DNA of 64,000 nt, from contig BSBM01000423.1 in the NCBI GenBank assembly GCA_027924585.1, positions 3,848,501 through 3,912,500 on the forward strand, given 5' to 3'. The notes under the pieces were generated by a model. It worked only from the letters and a program-made list of their open reading frames with translations. It did not search any database and was not told the origin of the DNA. Shown one piece after another: positions 1 through 11,446 of this stretch. Position 1 is the first letter of the stretch, and every line of letters begins with the position of its first letter. The position numbers were made by a program, and so were the translations under genes. Origin of the DNA: Larix kaempferi. Its lineage: Eukaryota; Streptophyta; Pinopsida; Pinales; Pinaceae.

Positions 1-586
1 TCACAAGAAATATTAAGATTAAGCAAGAAAATAGAAGAAGAGTGGTCAATGAGGTGATCATCAGATCACTAGAGTGTCATCAAAGCACAACCATCAACCA
101 TGTGTCACACTGAGTCTAACTAGGTACAATACGTGTAACGATGCATGGAGCACTGATGGAGGGAGCATGAGGAGATAACTAGAGTCATGAGGAGTTGACT
201 AGAGTCAAAATAGTCAATCTAGGCTCTCTGGAGGTCCACCAGAGTGTTACAGTAAGTTAAGCAGTCAATCTAGCCTTAAATCAAGGAAAGATCCACAAAT
301 TACTCAACTAACTGAGTCTGTCACTGGTGGTAGGTGAAGGAGGGTTCCTTTCACATGTGGTAGGTGAAAGGAGGGCGCATCATGCACTAAGAGGGATAGA
401 AATGATCAGAAAGAAGCGCCTGGGGCTAGCAAAATGGGGACTAGGTGCTAGAGGACACTATGCTGATGACTGGGATGCATGCATGCATGCAATTTCATGA
501 CTGCATGCAAAAATGCATGAATGACTGAAAATGCGAAAATGGAAAATGTTGTTTGGACTAGGATGGAGTATAGGAATATCCCAACA
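1..586 (-). mobile_element. Element C': partial copia LTR, cut by window start
   Basis: This stretch matches the two LTRs of element C (16332-17110 and 25911-26708) and ends in the same ATCCCAACA. It is the right-hand end of another C copy or of a solo LTR. Near position 50 it lacks roughly 140 bp present in both C LTRs. Just after it, CTTTC (587-591) is the same target sequence that flanks C at 16327-16331, so C' and C sit at the same site in two B LTR copies. Confidence is high that this is a C-family LTR; whether a full element continues to the left cannot be seen. Confidence 0.85.
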
Positions 587-663
587 CTTTCAGTTTAAAG
601 ACTGGTTTGTGGTTACCTTGGGATTCATCTTTATAACCAAGGGGATATTTCTGAGTGCTAACA
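587..663 (+). repeat. Element B: 3' end of first LTR
   Basis: This 77-bp piece matches 26709-26785 and 46167-46243. All three end in GTGCTAACA. The first two are followed by a primer-site-like sequence, whereas the copy at 46243 is followed by unrelated coding sequence, which marks this as the LTR end. The rest of this LTR lies to the left of C', outside the window. Confidence 0.8.
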
Positions 664-690
664 TTTTGGCGCCTTCGACGAGGAGCCATT
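664..690 (+). other. Primer binding site of B, first copy
   Basis: Directly after the LTR end comes TTTTGGCGCCTTCGACGAGG. TGGCGCC is the usual start of a tRNA-complementary primer site in plant Ty3/gypsy elements, but the following bases do not let me name the tRNA. The second B copy has a mutated version (TTTTGGTACC at 26786). Further on, the motif TTGGTGACTCC occurs repeatedly between about 818 and 866. Confidence 0.6.
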
Positions 691-960
691 GCTATTTCTT
701 TCCCCGGAGAGAACAATATTGCTTCAGTTCTAAGGTTTGAGAGCAGGAGACACTAGGGCACAAATTGGTTGTATTTTTGGTCTCGCAACTCCAGTCATTA
801 GAATTTCACTTTGAAGGTGACTCCACTAAGAATATTGGTGACTCCACTGGGAAGATTGGTGACTCCATGTTAAATTTTAGATTTTGAAGGTTTCATAGAA
901 ACTCTATTTATAGCAGGTCTCATGTTTCAAAGCATTCATTATTGACTTCACTATTTTGAG

Positions 961-1235
961 ATGGCCTCGTTGTCAAAAAGGTATGTTCCCATGAATAGGT
1001 CTCACATTCATGTTTTTCCAAATCCTATTCCTCAAGTAGATTGGTAGAACTATTTACCTAAGTTTACAGATCAGGAAGGAGACGATGCTACTTTCCATTT
1101 GGTCGAGTTTCCTATGTATATGTGTAGGATTAAGGTTCAGTTTTATGAGGATTGTTTTATGAAAATGTTTATGGAAATATTAGAAAAGAAAGCAAGGGCA
1201 TGGTATGAAGATTTACCTCCTTCTAGTATATACTC
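961..1235 (+). pseudogene. Element B copy 1: gag, 5' part, split by element A
   Basis: The reading starts with ATG at 961 (MASLSKRY) and meets an in-frame TAG at 1045-1047 after 28 codons. It then stays open through a Ty3/gypsy gag-type segment including MEILEKKARAWYEDLPPSS. Element A interrupts it after TATACTC at 1235, and the frame resumes at 11452. The same TAG is present in copy 2 (27167), so it predates the duplication of B. The family role of Gag is to form the particle that packages element RNA. No protease or reverse transcriptase follows in B. Identification as gag rests on the LEKKA-W-LPP-SI pattern of Retrotrans_gag domains. Confidence 0.75.
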
Positions 1236-1961
1236 TGTTAACACCCAAAAAGTGTTCACTACCTCATCTACCTCATTATATGGCTCATTTGTCCATTTTC
1301 CTACCATATTTCCCTTAAAAACCCTAAAAATCCCACAAAAAAGCCTCCGAAAGGCCACAAAACCACCAAAAAAGCCTCAAAAAGGCTTAAAAACCCCCTT
1401 TTCCTCAAAAAATATCCAAAATTCCTCTAAAAATAGCAAAAACCCCCTAAAAAGGGAATAAAAAATATAAAATAATGAGGAAAAGGAGGAAAAAAACCCT
1501 ATACAGCTTCCCTAAACCATATGGTTCCCAAAACCATGGGCCAGCACTCCACCACCAAAAAACTATAAATAGGTGATGGAGACCCCTTATTCCACATCCA
1601 CAATCAAGTATACCCTTACTCTGCCAAAATCTCTCTCGAAACCCTAGTTCACCATTGAACTACTTTCACCTTGAGAGCCCCTTTTGGCCCATTCCCACCA
1701 TTGGCGAAAGAGAAGGAGCACATTGGAGCTTGGAGCAACCCTCTTGGACATTGCAAAGAGCTTCATCAACCTTCACATTGAAGGTAATATTAATACAAAA
1801 CCATTGTTTACAAATTGTTGTTTATGTTTCATGCACATGTTTAGAGTAGTTTCTATTTTTGTTTTAGCTTAATTATTTTCATTTACTGAACTGCTACTAA
1901 GGAGTCCCTTCTCCTTAGTAGGTGCTCATTTGCACAAGCTAGGGGTAAAACCCTAGCTACA
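1236..1961 (+). repeat. Element A 5' LTR
   Basis: The LTR starts TGTTAACACCC and ends GCTACA, the TG...CA form. It aligns end to end with 10723-11446 with only a dozen or so visible differences, most of them single-base changes or run-length changes in A-rich tracts. The high similarity points to a fairly recent insertion compared with the decayed copia elements nearby. Confidence 0.92.
1564..1570 (+). promoter_or_regulatory. TATA box in A 5' LTR
   Basis: TATAAAT lies about 330 bp into the LTR, with a matching site at 11049-11055 in the 3' LTR. Position and sequence fit the promoter that would start genomic RNA of the element. The transcription start itself cannot be located. Confidence 0.55.
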
Positions 1962-1984
1962 GTTTTGGTGACTCCCCTAGGTTT
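1962..1984 (+). other. Primer-binding-site region of A
   Basis: The sequence right after the LTR contains TTTTGGTGACTCC. This resembles the TGGCGACTCC-type primer site known from Tat/Ogre-like plant gypsy elements, where tRNA-Arg is the usual primer. The C to T change at the fourth base and a weaker 3' half make this tentative. Confidence 0.45.
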
Positions 1985-3560
1985 GAATTTCTGGTTTTCG
2001 TTTCAAAATTTTTTTAGTTTTCTGCAATTATTTCCCGTTTTTTCCTTTCGGCTATCCCTTTCGGCCGCCGTACACCGCGTCTTTTCCCTCTGCAGTCGCG
2101 TCCCGACCACATCTTTCAGGCCTTTACCTGCAACCCAACCACGAGTCTCAAACTGTTTCCGACGCCCTGCCGGCGGATTAAAGTCTGTTACCTGCGATCC
2201 GACCACGGCTAATCAGCCTGTTTGCTGCGATCTGACTGCGCCTATCGGCCATTTTTCCGCGTCCCGAATGCGGCTTTTAGCCCCTTTCCTGCATCCCGAC
2301 TGCGTCTGTCATCCTTTTTCCCATGACTCGACTGCGTCTTTTTCCCTGTTTCCTGTGGCCTGACTGCATCTATCGGCCGAAAAGCCACGACCTGTCCGCG
2401 TCTGTTTCCCTTAAACCCGCGGTCCGCCTGTTCAGATTCGCCACAGACCCGTGGTATGACTTCTGCATTTTTTGCTATTTTGAGCCCAGCCCCTTTGCTG
2501 CAATATTTTCTGCATCTGAACAGCCCTCTGTCCTACCTGCAGCCCCACTTCCCTACAGCCTTTCTGCAACATAATTTATGTTCCCTTTACAGAATCTTTT
2601 TAAAATTTTAACATTTTTAATTCAGAAAATTTTGCAAGTTAAAGTTTCAATTTCAGTATTATTGATAGTTAGAAGTTGCCCCCCTTGTGGCACTTCTATT
2701 TTGGGTTCATCACCTCATGAGCACACACTCTGTCACATAATTCAAGTGAGCCTTAAAAACTACTTAACTCAACCAATATTCTAACCCCACTTGGGGAACA
2801 CAAAAGAATCTTTGTAGTTGGTAGGATCGGGGGGATAGGCTTCCAATAACACCCCTCGGTTACTTACACTTGATACATAGTTGTTGTCCAATTAGGGAAC
2901 CAAAATCCCCTAGTACTTTTTGGCACGGTCACGACCAGTTTATTAGAGGGCCTCTCCCTTAGGAGGGTTGAAGTCGGGAGACTGGTTCCGGAGGCCTGAG
3001 TGGAATACCGCACTCCATTCAGTAACCGAAGGGCTACCTTTCGCAGTTCTCGGGATATCCCTGTATAGGGGTATTGCGGTTAAAGGACCAAACGGCAGAT
3101 TCACCTTTCTGGACGTGTCACGAACGGGGTATCTTAGTTTCCATTCTTCTAGGATTGACTACCCGGTGTCCCTCCCGATAGGGGGATACCTTAGCCACTT
3201 GGCTTTTCTATTCATATTGTCTGACTTGGATTTCATCACCTTGCAGAGGATATGTCTAGTTGAGTCAGAATACTTTTAGTTAGGTGTTTGCATGCTCCCT
3301 TACCTCCCTCTGGTCTAGTGAGTCCACCATTTTTTATTTTTAGGAAACCTGCTGCTTGTTGGTATTCTGACCATCTTTGTTGATACTCCACCTATTGTAG
3401 CACAGCTGTTACAGTGGGTGTTTTGAGTTGGTTGTTGGCCTAAGTGCCTTGTTTTTTGAGCTCTCCTTCTGCACACTCGGTTGCATTAGGGTTTTTGAGC
3501 TGTTTTTTACTCACCTCAACCCACAGAGATTAGACACCATCTGTCACCATTGAGTCCCCG
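1985..3560 (+). other. Element A leader, no gene seen
   Basis: About 1.6 kb of GC-richer leader separates the primer site from gag. Short open frames here (for example 1965-2363) lack family motifs. The stretch 2040-2450 repeats CGACTGCGTCT-like phrases. The sequence 2820-3280 is unique within the window. The region probably serves as untranslated leader and packaging region, as in related long-leader gypsy elements; that role is inferred. Confidence 0.5.
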
Positions 3561-5518
3561 AGACATTCTCGGTGCCTCAGGGGCGAGCCCCCACAGCACG
3601 TTTCACTTGACACCACCCGTCACCATCACAAATCATCATCACTTGATACCACTTATCAGAGATCTCGGGCCTTGTCCCTTGACTCCACTCATAAGCGACG
3701 TAGGTCTCCGTCACCAGATATTGATGCCCCTTACTTCACCTCCGATTCTGAGACAGAGTCTGAGAACCCTATTTACACTGCCCCTACTAGCCCCATGGTT
3801 GGCGTGACTTCCACTCCTTTTTGGTAGGGACCATTGGTGGCACATCCACCACTACACCAGTTACTACACCTGCTTTGGGTATGCCCTCCATGGGGCCCCC
3901 ATCTACCACTCCCCTCACGGCACCTATTCCCGCAGCAGGAATACCTATCCCCACTCCATCAGTGGCTCACACTACCCATGGTGGTGCAGGCCCCTCCTAT
4001 ACTACCTCCATTCCCCCACTTGGGGGCACCATCCCCAATCCTGTCCCCCCACTTGGGGGCACCATCCCCAATCCTGTCCCCCCACTTGGGGGCATTGGCC
4101 CCAACTTGGTCCAACCCACTACTGTGTCCCATCCTTCTTCCAGTTTGTCATTCATGGCTAGCCTCAACCTACCCGACCTGGCCAGATTGACCAACAACCC
4201 TATCTGACACGACCCTGCGTGGCCTCATATGCCTACCAAGCTCCCCTCTGACATCCCTAAGTTCGAGGGCAAGGCCGGTGAGGACCCACAAAACAATATC
4301 ATGTCTTTCCACCTATGGTGTTCCTCCAACTCCATAGTGGATGACTCTGTTCGCCTCCGTCTATTACAGCGCACCTTCACTGGCTCTGCAGCCAAGTGGT
4401 ATATCGAGCAACCTCATGGGACCCATGCCACCTTTGCCTCCCTTGCCTCGACCTTCCTGCAGTTCTTCCAGTTGCATGTCCGCTATGACGCGGGCGTTGA
4501 GATCCTTCTATCCTGCAGACAAAACATGGCTACCCACATCACGGACAACATTCATGAGTGGCGTCGACGCCGTAGCTTATGCAAGATCAAATTAGACGAC
4601 CATATCTTCCTAGGTTGGTTCCTCAAGTCCCTTCTCCCTGTCATTGCTAAGGATGTGGCATCAGAAAGACCCCAGTCTGAAGAAGAGGCCATCCTTAAGG
4701 CCCAACAGTTCGAACTCATTTATGCCCAGTCGGGTTACCTTTTTACCATTATACCTGACGCCCCTCGCGGAGATTATTCCTAGCACGATGCACCGGGGGC
4801 ATCCCACGCTGCAGACGGCATCATTGGCCGTGTTTCTTCGCATGCCCAACCATTTTCCATAGCACGTCCCAGCCCGGGCCCCAACCATTCGCGGGCTACC
4901 TCCCAGTCTGGAGCAACCAACTCGTATGAACCCATGATACATCACCACCATTCCCATGGACCCTCATGTCCACCTCAGTGCTTCGGTCATGCGACTCCTG
5001 CTTACGCCCCCCCGGTCGCACCTCAGCCCTACTACCACCAGCCGGCTGCTCCAGCTCCTGCGCCTTCACAAACCCAACCCGCTTATTACCCACCACAGGC
5101 AGGCCCTGCGGAAAACTCACAACCCGATCCGTAGCCATATCAGCAACCCCCTCAAGTTGCTGCACCTACGCAGCCTCCACCTACATATCATCCACCGCAG
5201 CCTGCTCCAGCACCTGCGCAACCTCAGAATCCACCTGCTGCCCAAGGGCAAGTTTACGCCCAACAAAATCCGTAGCAAAACCAAAACAACCAATGCAACT
5301 AGGGCCAACAAAACCATGGCAAGGGCCGTAATCGTGGGAAAAACCAACCTGCAGACCAAGCTGGTCAACTGGTGAATCCCCCCGACACCAATAATGCGGC
5401 CCATGCTACCCAAAACCCTGATCGTCCACCCAAGCAGGATAAAAACCCCAATTTGTGAATAAACCACCCTTGTTCTATTTACGGGGTCTATGGCCACTAC
5501 ACTCATGCTTGCCCACAC
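3561..5518 (+). pseudogene. Element A gag (capsid and first zinc knuckle), broken
   Basis: An Arg/Ser- and acid-rich N-terminal stretch is readable up to about 3820. A slip in a T run near 3815 then shifts the frame. A Pro/Thr/Gly-rich region follows with a 30-bp unit encoding PPLGGTIPN repeated about three times (4015-4100). The capsid-type domain is open at 4229-4783 and carries FEGKAGEDP, a W-containing LLQRTFTGSAAKWY motif and FLQFF, typical of Retrotrans_gag. A Pro/Gln-rich tail follows. A zinc knuckle near 5470-5515 reads C-SIY-GVYGHYTHAC, in which the second Cys has become Tyr. In-frame stops lie near 4205, 4781, 5132 and 5273. Confidence 0.8.
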
Positions 5519-7567
5519 TTGGAGCGAGCTCGGCAACTCTGGGTTGATGATGCCCATCGCCAAGGGCATGTAGCTCCTCAGGCGCCACCTAACCCCCCTC
5601 AACCTCAGCAGCCACCTTTGGTACTGCAAAACCCCTTACCAAACCAAGGCATAGTGAACACTCAGCCGTTGGCTCCCCCTCAAGCCAACGTGCAACCCCA
5701 AAAACAAATCACGTACGCTGCTCCCGATCAACCCATGTTTGACTCGGGAACCCATCACTTGCTGATGATGTCATCCACTGACGTCAACCTCCAGACTCGT
5801 CGGAACCAGTATGGCTCCACCACTGAAGTACCTCCCACTGATAAACCTACTAACGCTCATCCCACCGATCAAGCGTTATGTATACCTCCACCTCCCCTAG
5901 ATGGCACTCCCAAAGCACCTTGTTTCCCACTTCGCCGTATCAACAATAACCCTAATGCACGTGCTGTGTCAAACTACAACATTGTAGATGACTTAGCCCA
6001 ATCTCCCGCAGCCATGTCTACGTTAGAAGTCTTGAAGAACTGCCCTTCCCAGCGCAAGACTTTACTCTCCGCCATTGGGGGGATTGACCCAAATGATTCG
6101 AATTTGATGGAATTTGATTTGGACCAGTATGAACCTCGCTTGCCTTCCACCCTAGCATTCCAAGTTTCTGTTTCCATTTGGAATCTTGTCATCCATCGAT
6201 GCATCATCGATGAAGGTGCCTCCACATGTGTTATGTCTACATTCGTGTGGCAGAAGTTGGGATCCCCTACTCTCCAGCAGTCCACCACTGCATTACGTGC
6301 CTACGACGGTCATTCAGCTTATCCCCAAGGCCTCCTAGCCAATGTCCCCGTCTAGTTAGGTGGAAAAACTGTACTCATTGACATCGAGGTAATCAATGCC
6401 CAATTGGATTATAACCTTTTACTTGGCCGCAGCTACATGTATGCCATGTGGGTGGTTGCCTCTTCCGTCTTTCGCACCATGATGTTCCCCCACGAGGGAC
6501 GCGTGGTCAAGGTTGACCAACTCACCTACTATGATCCCAGTGCCCCAGTGGCACCCGAAAATGTCCTCCCCATGGTTGAGCAGCTTGTTTCTAGTACAAC
6601 CACCTCGTTTGTTTCTTCTACAGGGCCCGGAGTTTACTCAAACGCGCCGATGACCTCCACCTTCCAATCCATTCCTCCCCCGGCATCTACGCTCGACCTG
6701 TCTGACTTATGTACCTTGTCCCATGATGACCAAACTCCTAATAATCAACCACCCTTGTTGCCTAAACCACCATTGGTACCTAGCCACATTGGTGTTACAC
6801 CTATCCATACAATCCCCTTCTTGGTCCCTCCATCGGGGGTAGTAAGCACCCCGGTTATGGCTACCCTTAGCCTCCCTGGGTTAACCTTGGGATTACCCAT
6901 ATGGTACCTTTCGCCTCTCGTTCCCCCGCCGACACCAAGCATCGTCCTCCAACCAGTGCAACCCATGGCTACTACCACTCAGCCACCCCCCGGTGTCACT
7001 ACCCCTTCGTCCTCCACGACTCCACCCCCTACTCCCAAATCCACTGGGGACAGAGGTCCACAACCTTACACTGCTGTACCACCTCCCAAGACAGTCAAAA
7101 CCCCCCCAGTGTTTCGTGCTCTTCCCAAATGCTCGTTGTGCGATGAGTTAGGCCATACGACTTATCAATTCCCACAGTTACCGGCATTGCAGAAACACAT
7201 GCAGATGCTCGACGACGACCCCAACATCCCCGTTGTCGAACTAAACCCCACCCCCAAGCCTAAAGATAAATCCCTGCGTACCAACCATACTTGTGCGATA
7301 TGTGGTGTTTACAGGCATTATTCACATCATTGTCCCGATATCCCGGATTACAGAGCAGCTCTCTATGAGATGAACAATCTAGATCTTGAGACGGCACCAA
7401 CCACTATTGAAGAGATTCACCCCCCGATCTCACCCCCATCTGGGGAGGTCAACACCATTCACATGATCTCTTCCACTACCATTCCCACGTCAACCGATTT
7501 GACGGCCCAAACTTTCCGTACTGATGAGGAGATTCTTGAGGCCCTTACTGCCCCGGATTATCCCTAG
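5519..7567 (+). pseudogene. Element A aspartic protease and zinc knuckles
   Basis: This frame is the same as the capsid frame and is broken by one TAG at 6353-6355. The retropepsin motif reads DEGASTCVM near 6210, where DSGA or DTGA is usual, so the catalytic Asp is present. The second half carries YNLLLGRSYM, matching the conserved LLGR/W block. After a long Pro/Thr-rich linker come two zinc-knuckle-like motifs: CSLCDELGHTTYQF (about 7132, last Cys lost) and CAICGVYRHYSHHC (about 7291), an intact C-x2-C-x4-H-x4-C. The protease would process the polyprotein in the particle. Zinc knuckles downstream of the protease are unusual in position. Confidence 0.8.
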
Positions 7568-7573
7568 GATGAT

Positions 7574-8101
7574 ATGCACCACCGTTCCTATTTCATCCCA
7601 GAAGAATCCTCCTCTAGCACAGCCACCCAATTCACGGTTGAATCCAAATACTTCCTTCCCACCAAGGTCGACTGGTTCAAGGACCCTATTCCTGCTCCGG
7701 ACACCTTCGAGGAGGGAAACATGGCCAACATCTCACCCATCATCCAAATTGATATCGCTGCTCCAGGATGTGCCCCTGAGCTCATCACTTTAGGAGCCTT
7801 CTGCAGTAAGCAAGAGATTGAGGACTACAAAAACCTCTTGAGAGAGTTCCGTGATGTCTTTGCCTGGTCCTATACCGAAATGCCCGGTCTTGACCCCGCC
7901 ATCATAGAGCACCAACTTGACACCTCTGAGTCAAGGGGCATAATAGATTCCCTCGACCCTGGGATAGGGGGCATGATCAATCATTTTGAACCTTCCCCAT
8001 CACATCTATCTCAGCACGTCAATGAACCCATTGTTCAAACCCACACACATGTGATCCACAATCACAAACCCCATGCACATAGCATGGGGGCAGGTCATTA
8101 A
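7574..8101 (+). pseudogene. Element A reverse transcriptase, N-terminal stub
   Basis: The same frame continues after a TAG near 7565. It contains YKNLLREFRDVFAWSYTEMP followed by GLDPAIIEHQLDT, the characteristic start of plant gypsy reverse transcriptases. After this the reading turns into an unrelated His-rich tail and stops at 8101. No YLDD-type catalytic box, RNase H or integrase is found before the 3' LTR. This is best explained by an internal deletion that joined the start of the reverse transcriptase to downstream sequence near 7935. Confidence 0.8.
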
Positions 8102-8159
8102 CCTTGCTCACTTTTTCACACTTGTGATCTCAACCATTTTTGAGGTCACATATCACTTG

Positions 8160-8620
8160 TAGATTTGATTTGATTTGATACGCATAGTTCTTTCCTTTGA
8201 CCATTTTGGAGTCCTTATGACCTCCGTTTTTCGCACCATTTGCACTACCGGATTCCTTTTTCCGTGCTCGTGATGATGCTTGAGATCATTTCTCGCTCTC
8301 ACCAGGACCAATATCAACATTGTGTCCCGACACCCCTTGTCACCCTGGTTTGCGTGCCACATCGATCATAGCCCATTTTTGATATACTTTATATCATCGG
8401 AATCATTTTTTCCGAGCCGGTGATGATGCTTGAGATCATTTCTCACTCTCACCCCTAGATTTTTTGGGCATTTTTTTCAAAACACCCCCGTCGCCTTGGT
8501 TTGCGTGCCACATCGGCCATTATCCATTTTTGACACCCTTTATATCGCCGGATTCATTTTTCCGAGCTTGTGATGATGCTTGAGGCCATTTCTCGCTCTC
8601 ACTTGGTACAATTTCAACAT
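8160..8620 (+). repeat. Element A 3' region: tandem repeat of about 180 bp
   Basis: Three degenerate units share the phrases GTGATGATGCTTGAG and TTTCTCGCTCTCAC, and TTTGCGTGCCACATCG, spaced about 150-190 bp apart. They lie in the non-coding part downstream of the truncated reverse transcriptase. No protein is supported. Confidence 0.7.
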
Positions 8621-10708
8621 TGTGTCCCAACACCTTGCTGCCTCGGTTTGCGTTCCACATTGGCCGCCATCGAATTGTTCCACATTTTTACATGAGCCAT
8701 CCACTCCTGTCATACTGCAAATGTTTCGTTATTTTGCCACCATTTCATTCACCCCGCAAGGAGGCCCATCATTGTTCCTCTCCTACCCTCGTTCTTGGTC
8801 ACCATAAATCTGCCTTGATCGAACACTTCCTCCTTGCCTGGCCATTCCTTTTGTTCGGTATAATTTTATCCCTTTTTCGGGCCGGACAAGTCCTTTACGA
8901 AAAAGGCACTTAGGGAGTTTCTGTTAAGCTCTTTTCCGACTCCTAAAAAAATGAAAAGATCGTCGAGCAATCTTGCTTCCTTTCATGCTCGTTAAAGTAC
9001 CTGAAAGGAAATCTATCTGGTATAAGTTTAACCCTTTTCCAGACCTGGTAGACTAATTATGAAAAAGGAATACTCTAGTCACACTGGCCAGAAGAGTTCT
9101 TCATTGCATCCTTTTATGCTTCTTTGGGCCTTGGAGACTAAACATACGAAAAAGCAACCCCCTGGATTCTTCTTATTTGCTTTCAGACTCTCTAAAATTG
9201 AAAGCAACCACGAGCATGAACTGTCCTAGGCTCGTATAAATCCACACGACAGTACCATTCCATTCCTTCAGAGTCTTCTTATCGCTTTCAGACTCCTTAA
9301 AATTGAAAGCAACCACGAGCATGAACTGTCCTGGGCTCGTATAAATCCACATGACAGTATCATTTCACACACACTTCTTCTAGTTCCTTAACCCATGAAG
9401 AAGTTCCCCCCCGTGCCTCCTGGCACTGTGATCGATCATCTCGGCAGCACTCCCAATCAGGTCGCCTTTGTTCAGAGTATTCTGCAGTCTCCTGCCCTAT
9501 GATACCAGCTTGAGTCTCCCTCAGCCTAGTCACCACCCTTGATCCATTACAGCTATGATCCCTTTCCCCTCAGTCAGCTTCATATGCTGCCCGATCATCC
9601 CCATTATCATACTCTGAACAAAGGAAGTTTGAGTCCACCCGCTCTACTTGCCCAGTTACTCCCACCCGTTTGTCAGTCCTTCCATCAGTACTATCACATT
9701 CCGGTTCTCCACCTCGCACTCCTGTCAAGGAAACATCATTGCCTTGATAGTTGCAGGTCTCCCTCTGTCGACGCCAGCCCCTCTATTCCAGAGGATAGAC
9801 CCAGAGGTCCCTGCGCCTTGGACCCATCACCATCTGTGGTGAGTGCCTACGGACCATTTTGGGAGGAGTCATCATTGCCTCTCTGAATGGTTGTTTCTCA
9901 CATGCTCGACTTCAGCACCTTGATCGCATCGTTGAGAATCACGCAGGATTTACATCCCTTCCATTATTTGTCGAAGACCCCGGATTTCCCCCCAACTCTA
10001 GCACATTGGTGAGTCACTTCGGAACGCCCAGTTATATGTCCCTGTGGATGTCCGGGCTGCGTTGGCGATTGTATTCGGAAGCCATCCAGTTCTATGCTTC
10101 CTTGAGTACCCAGTTCCGTCCCAGATCAGTTCCAGTTCAGTGTACCATTGAGAGTATGACCCTTGTCACTCTGATCCAGCAGCTCCTCAGTTCCTTTGGT
10201 ACCACATTCAGTAGCACTGTCCTCATTCCAGTGCACCAGTTCTTCAGCTTACACATGGCCAGCCCAGCAGTATGTCCCACATTTGGTGTCCCCTCTGGAC
10301 TCTTATGATGTACACAGTGGTTCTCTATGTATCTTACAGGTCCCCCTTTTTCGGGCCTCACAGTTCTGTTTATGTATCTTGATACGAGCATGGGTATGCC
10401 CGCCTCGTCCATATATTGAGATTATTACTCAGTCAGTATTTGAGGTCATATATATTTCAGGTCCCCATCTTTTGGACCCCATTGTTGTTGTTATGTTATA
10501 TCCTGATACGAGCATGGGAATGCCCGCCTCGTCCATATGATCAGATGATTCCTCATCCATTCTTGAGGTTATGTACTTTTAGTTCTTGCAGTTTGTTCGA
10601 GATTGTTGTTCCGGGCTTCAGTTTGTTTCTTCTCTTCTCCACACCCCAGGAAAACCATACATGACTTATGATGTCCATTGGCCATACGATGAGCTCCTGC
10701 CCTCGCAC
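8621..10708 (+). other. Element A 3' untranslated region with further repeats
   Basis: No family-recognisable protein is seen. Two units of about 115 bp lie at 9160-9370, marked by AATTGAAAGCAACCACGAGC. Two units of about 120 bp lie at 10330-10560, each containing GATACGAGCATGGG followed by ATGCCCGCCTCGTCCATAT. A related phrase occurs in the 3' region of H near 52293. Long repeat-bearing 3' regions are common in Tat-like gypsy elements. Confidence 0.55.
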
Positions 10709-10722
10709 ATCAGGGGGCAATC
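10709..10722 (+). other. Element A polypurine tract region
   Basis: ATCAGGGGGCAATC immediately precedes the 3' LTR and is the expected start site for plus-strand DNA synthesis. H has the comparable ATCAGGGGACATA before its LTR at 52496. Confidence 0.65.
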
Positions 10723-11446
10723 TATTAACACCCAAAAAGTGTTCACTACCTCATCTACCTCATTAAATGGCTCATTTGTCCATTTTCCTACCATATTTCC
10801 CTTAAAACCCCTAAAAATCCCACAAAAAAGCCTCCAAAAGGCCACAAAACCACAAAAAAGCCTCAAAAAGGCTAAAAAACCCCTTTTTCCTCCAAAAATA
10901 TCCAAAATTCCTCTAAAAATAGCAAAAACCCCCTAAAAAGGGAATAAAAAATATAAAATAATGAGGAAAAGGAGGAAAAAACCCTATACAGCTGCCCTAA
11001 ACCATATGGTTCCCAAAACCATGGGCTAGCACTCCACCACCAAAAAACTATAAATAGGTGATGGAGACCCCTTATTCCACATCCACAATCAAGTATACCC
11101 TTACTCTGCCAAAATCTCTCTCGAAACCCTAGTTCACCATTGAACTACTTTCACCTTGAGAGCCCCTTTTGGCCCATTCCCACCATTGGAGAAAGAGAAG
11201 GAGCACATTGGAGCTTGGAGCAACCCTCTTGGACATTGCAAAGAGCTTCATCAACCTTCACATTGAAGGTAATATTAATACAAAACCATTGTTTACAAAT
11301 TGTTGTTTATGTTTCATGCACATGTTTAGAGTAGTTTCTATTTCTGTTTTAGCTTAATTATTTCCATTTACTGAACTGCTACTAAGGAGTCCCTTCTCCT
11401 TAGTAGGTGCTCATTTGCACAAGCTAGGGGTAAAACCCTAGCTACA
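10723..11446 (+). repeat. Element A 3' LTR
   Basis: Matches the 5' LTR over its full length. Its first dinucleotide is TA instead of TG (TATTAACACCC), a G to A change. It ends GCTACA and is followed by the TACTC target copy. Confidence 0.92.

Larger units (their letters stand above)
1236..11446 (+). mobile_element. Element A: gypsy-type retrotransposon with gag and protease only
   Basis: The element is bounded by two LTRs (726 and 724 bp) and a perfect 5-bp target duplication TACTC (1231-1235 and 11447-11451). The empty site survives in B copy 2 near 27351-27360, where the same gag sequence runs on uninterrupted. Inside are a long leader, Gag, an aspartic protease, zinc knuckles, and only the first few dozen residues of a reverse transcriptase. 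The remaining reverse transcriptase, RNase H and integrase are missing, so it is non-autonomous. A block near 10385 resembles one near 52293 in H, suggesting the two share ancestry. Confidence 0.93.

Noticed and set aside
470-535. GCATGC-rich stretch as a regulatory site
   Set aside because: Simple low-complexity ATGCATGC repeat within a C-family LTR, also variable among the copies.
1965-2363. 132-codon open frame in the A leader
   Set aside because: No family motif and a biased composition due to repeated CGACTGCGTCT-like phrases; lies in the untranslated leader.
5117-5629. 170-codon minus-strand frame opposite A gag
   Set aside because: Mirror of the Pro/Gln-rich gag tail; composition follows from the real strand.
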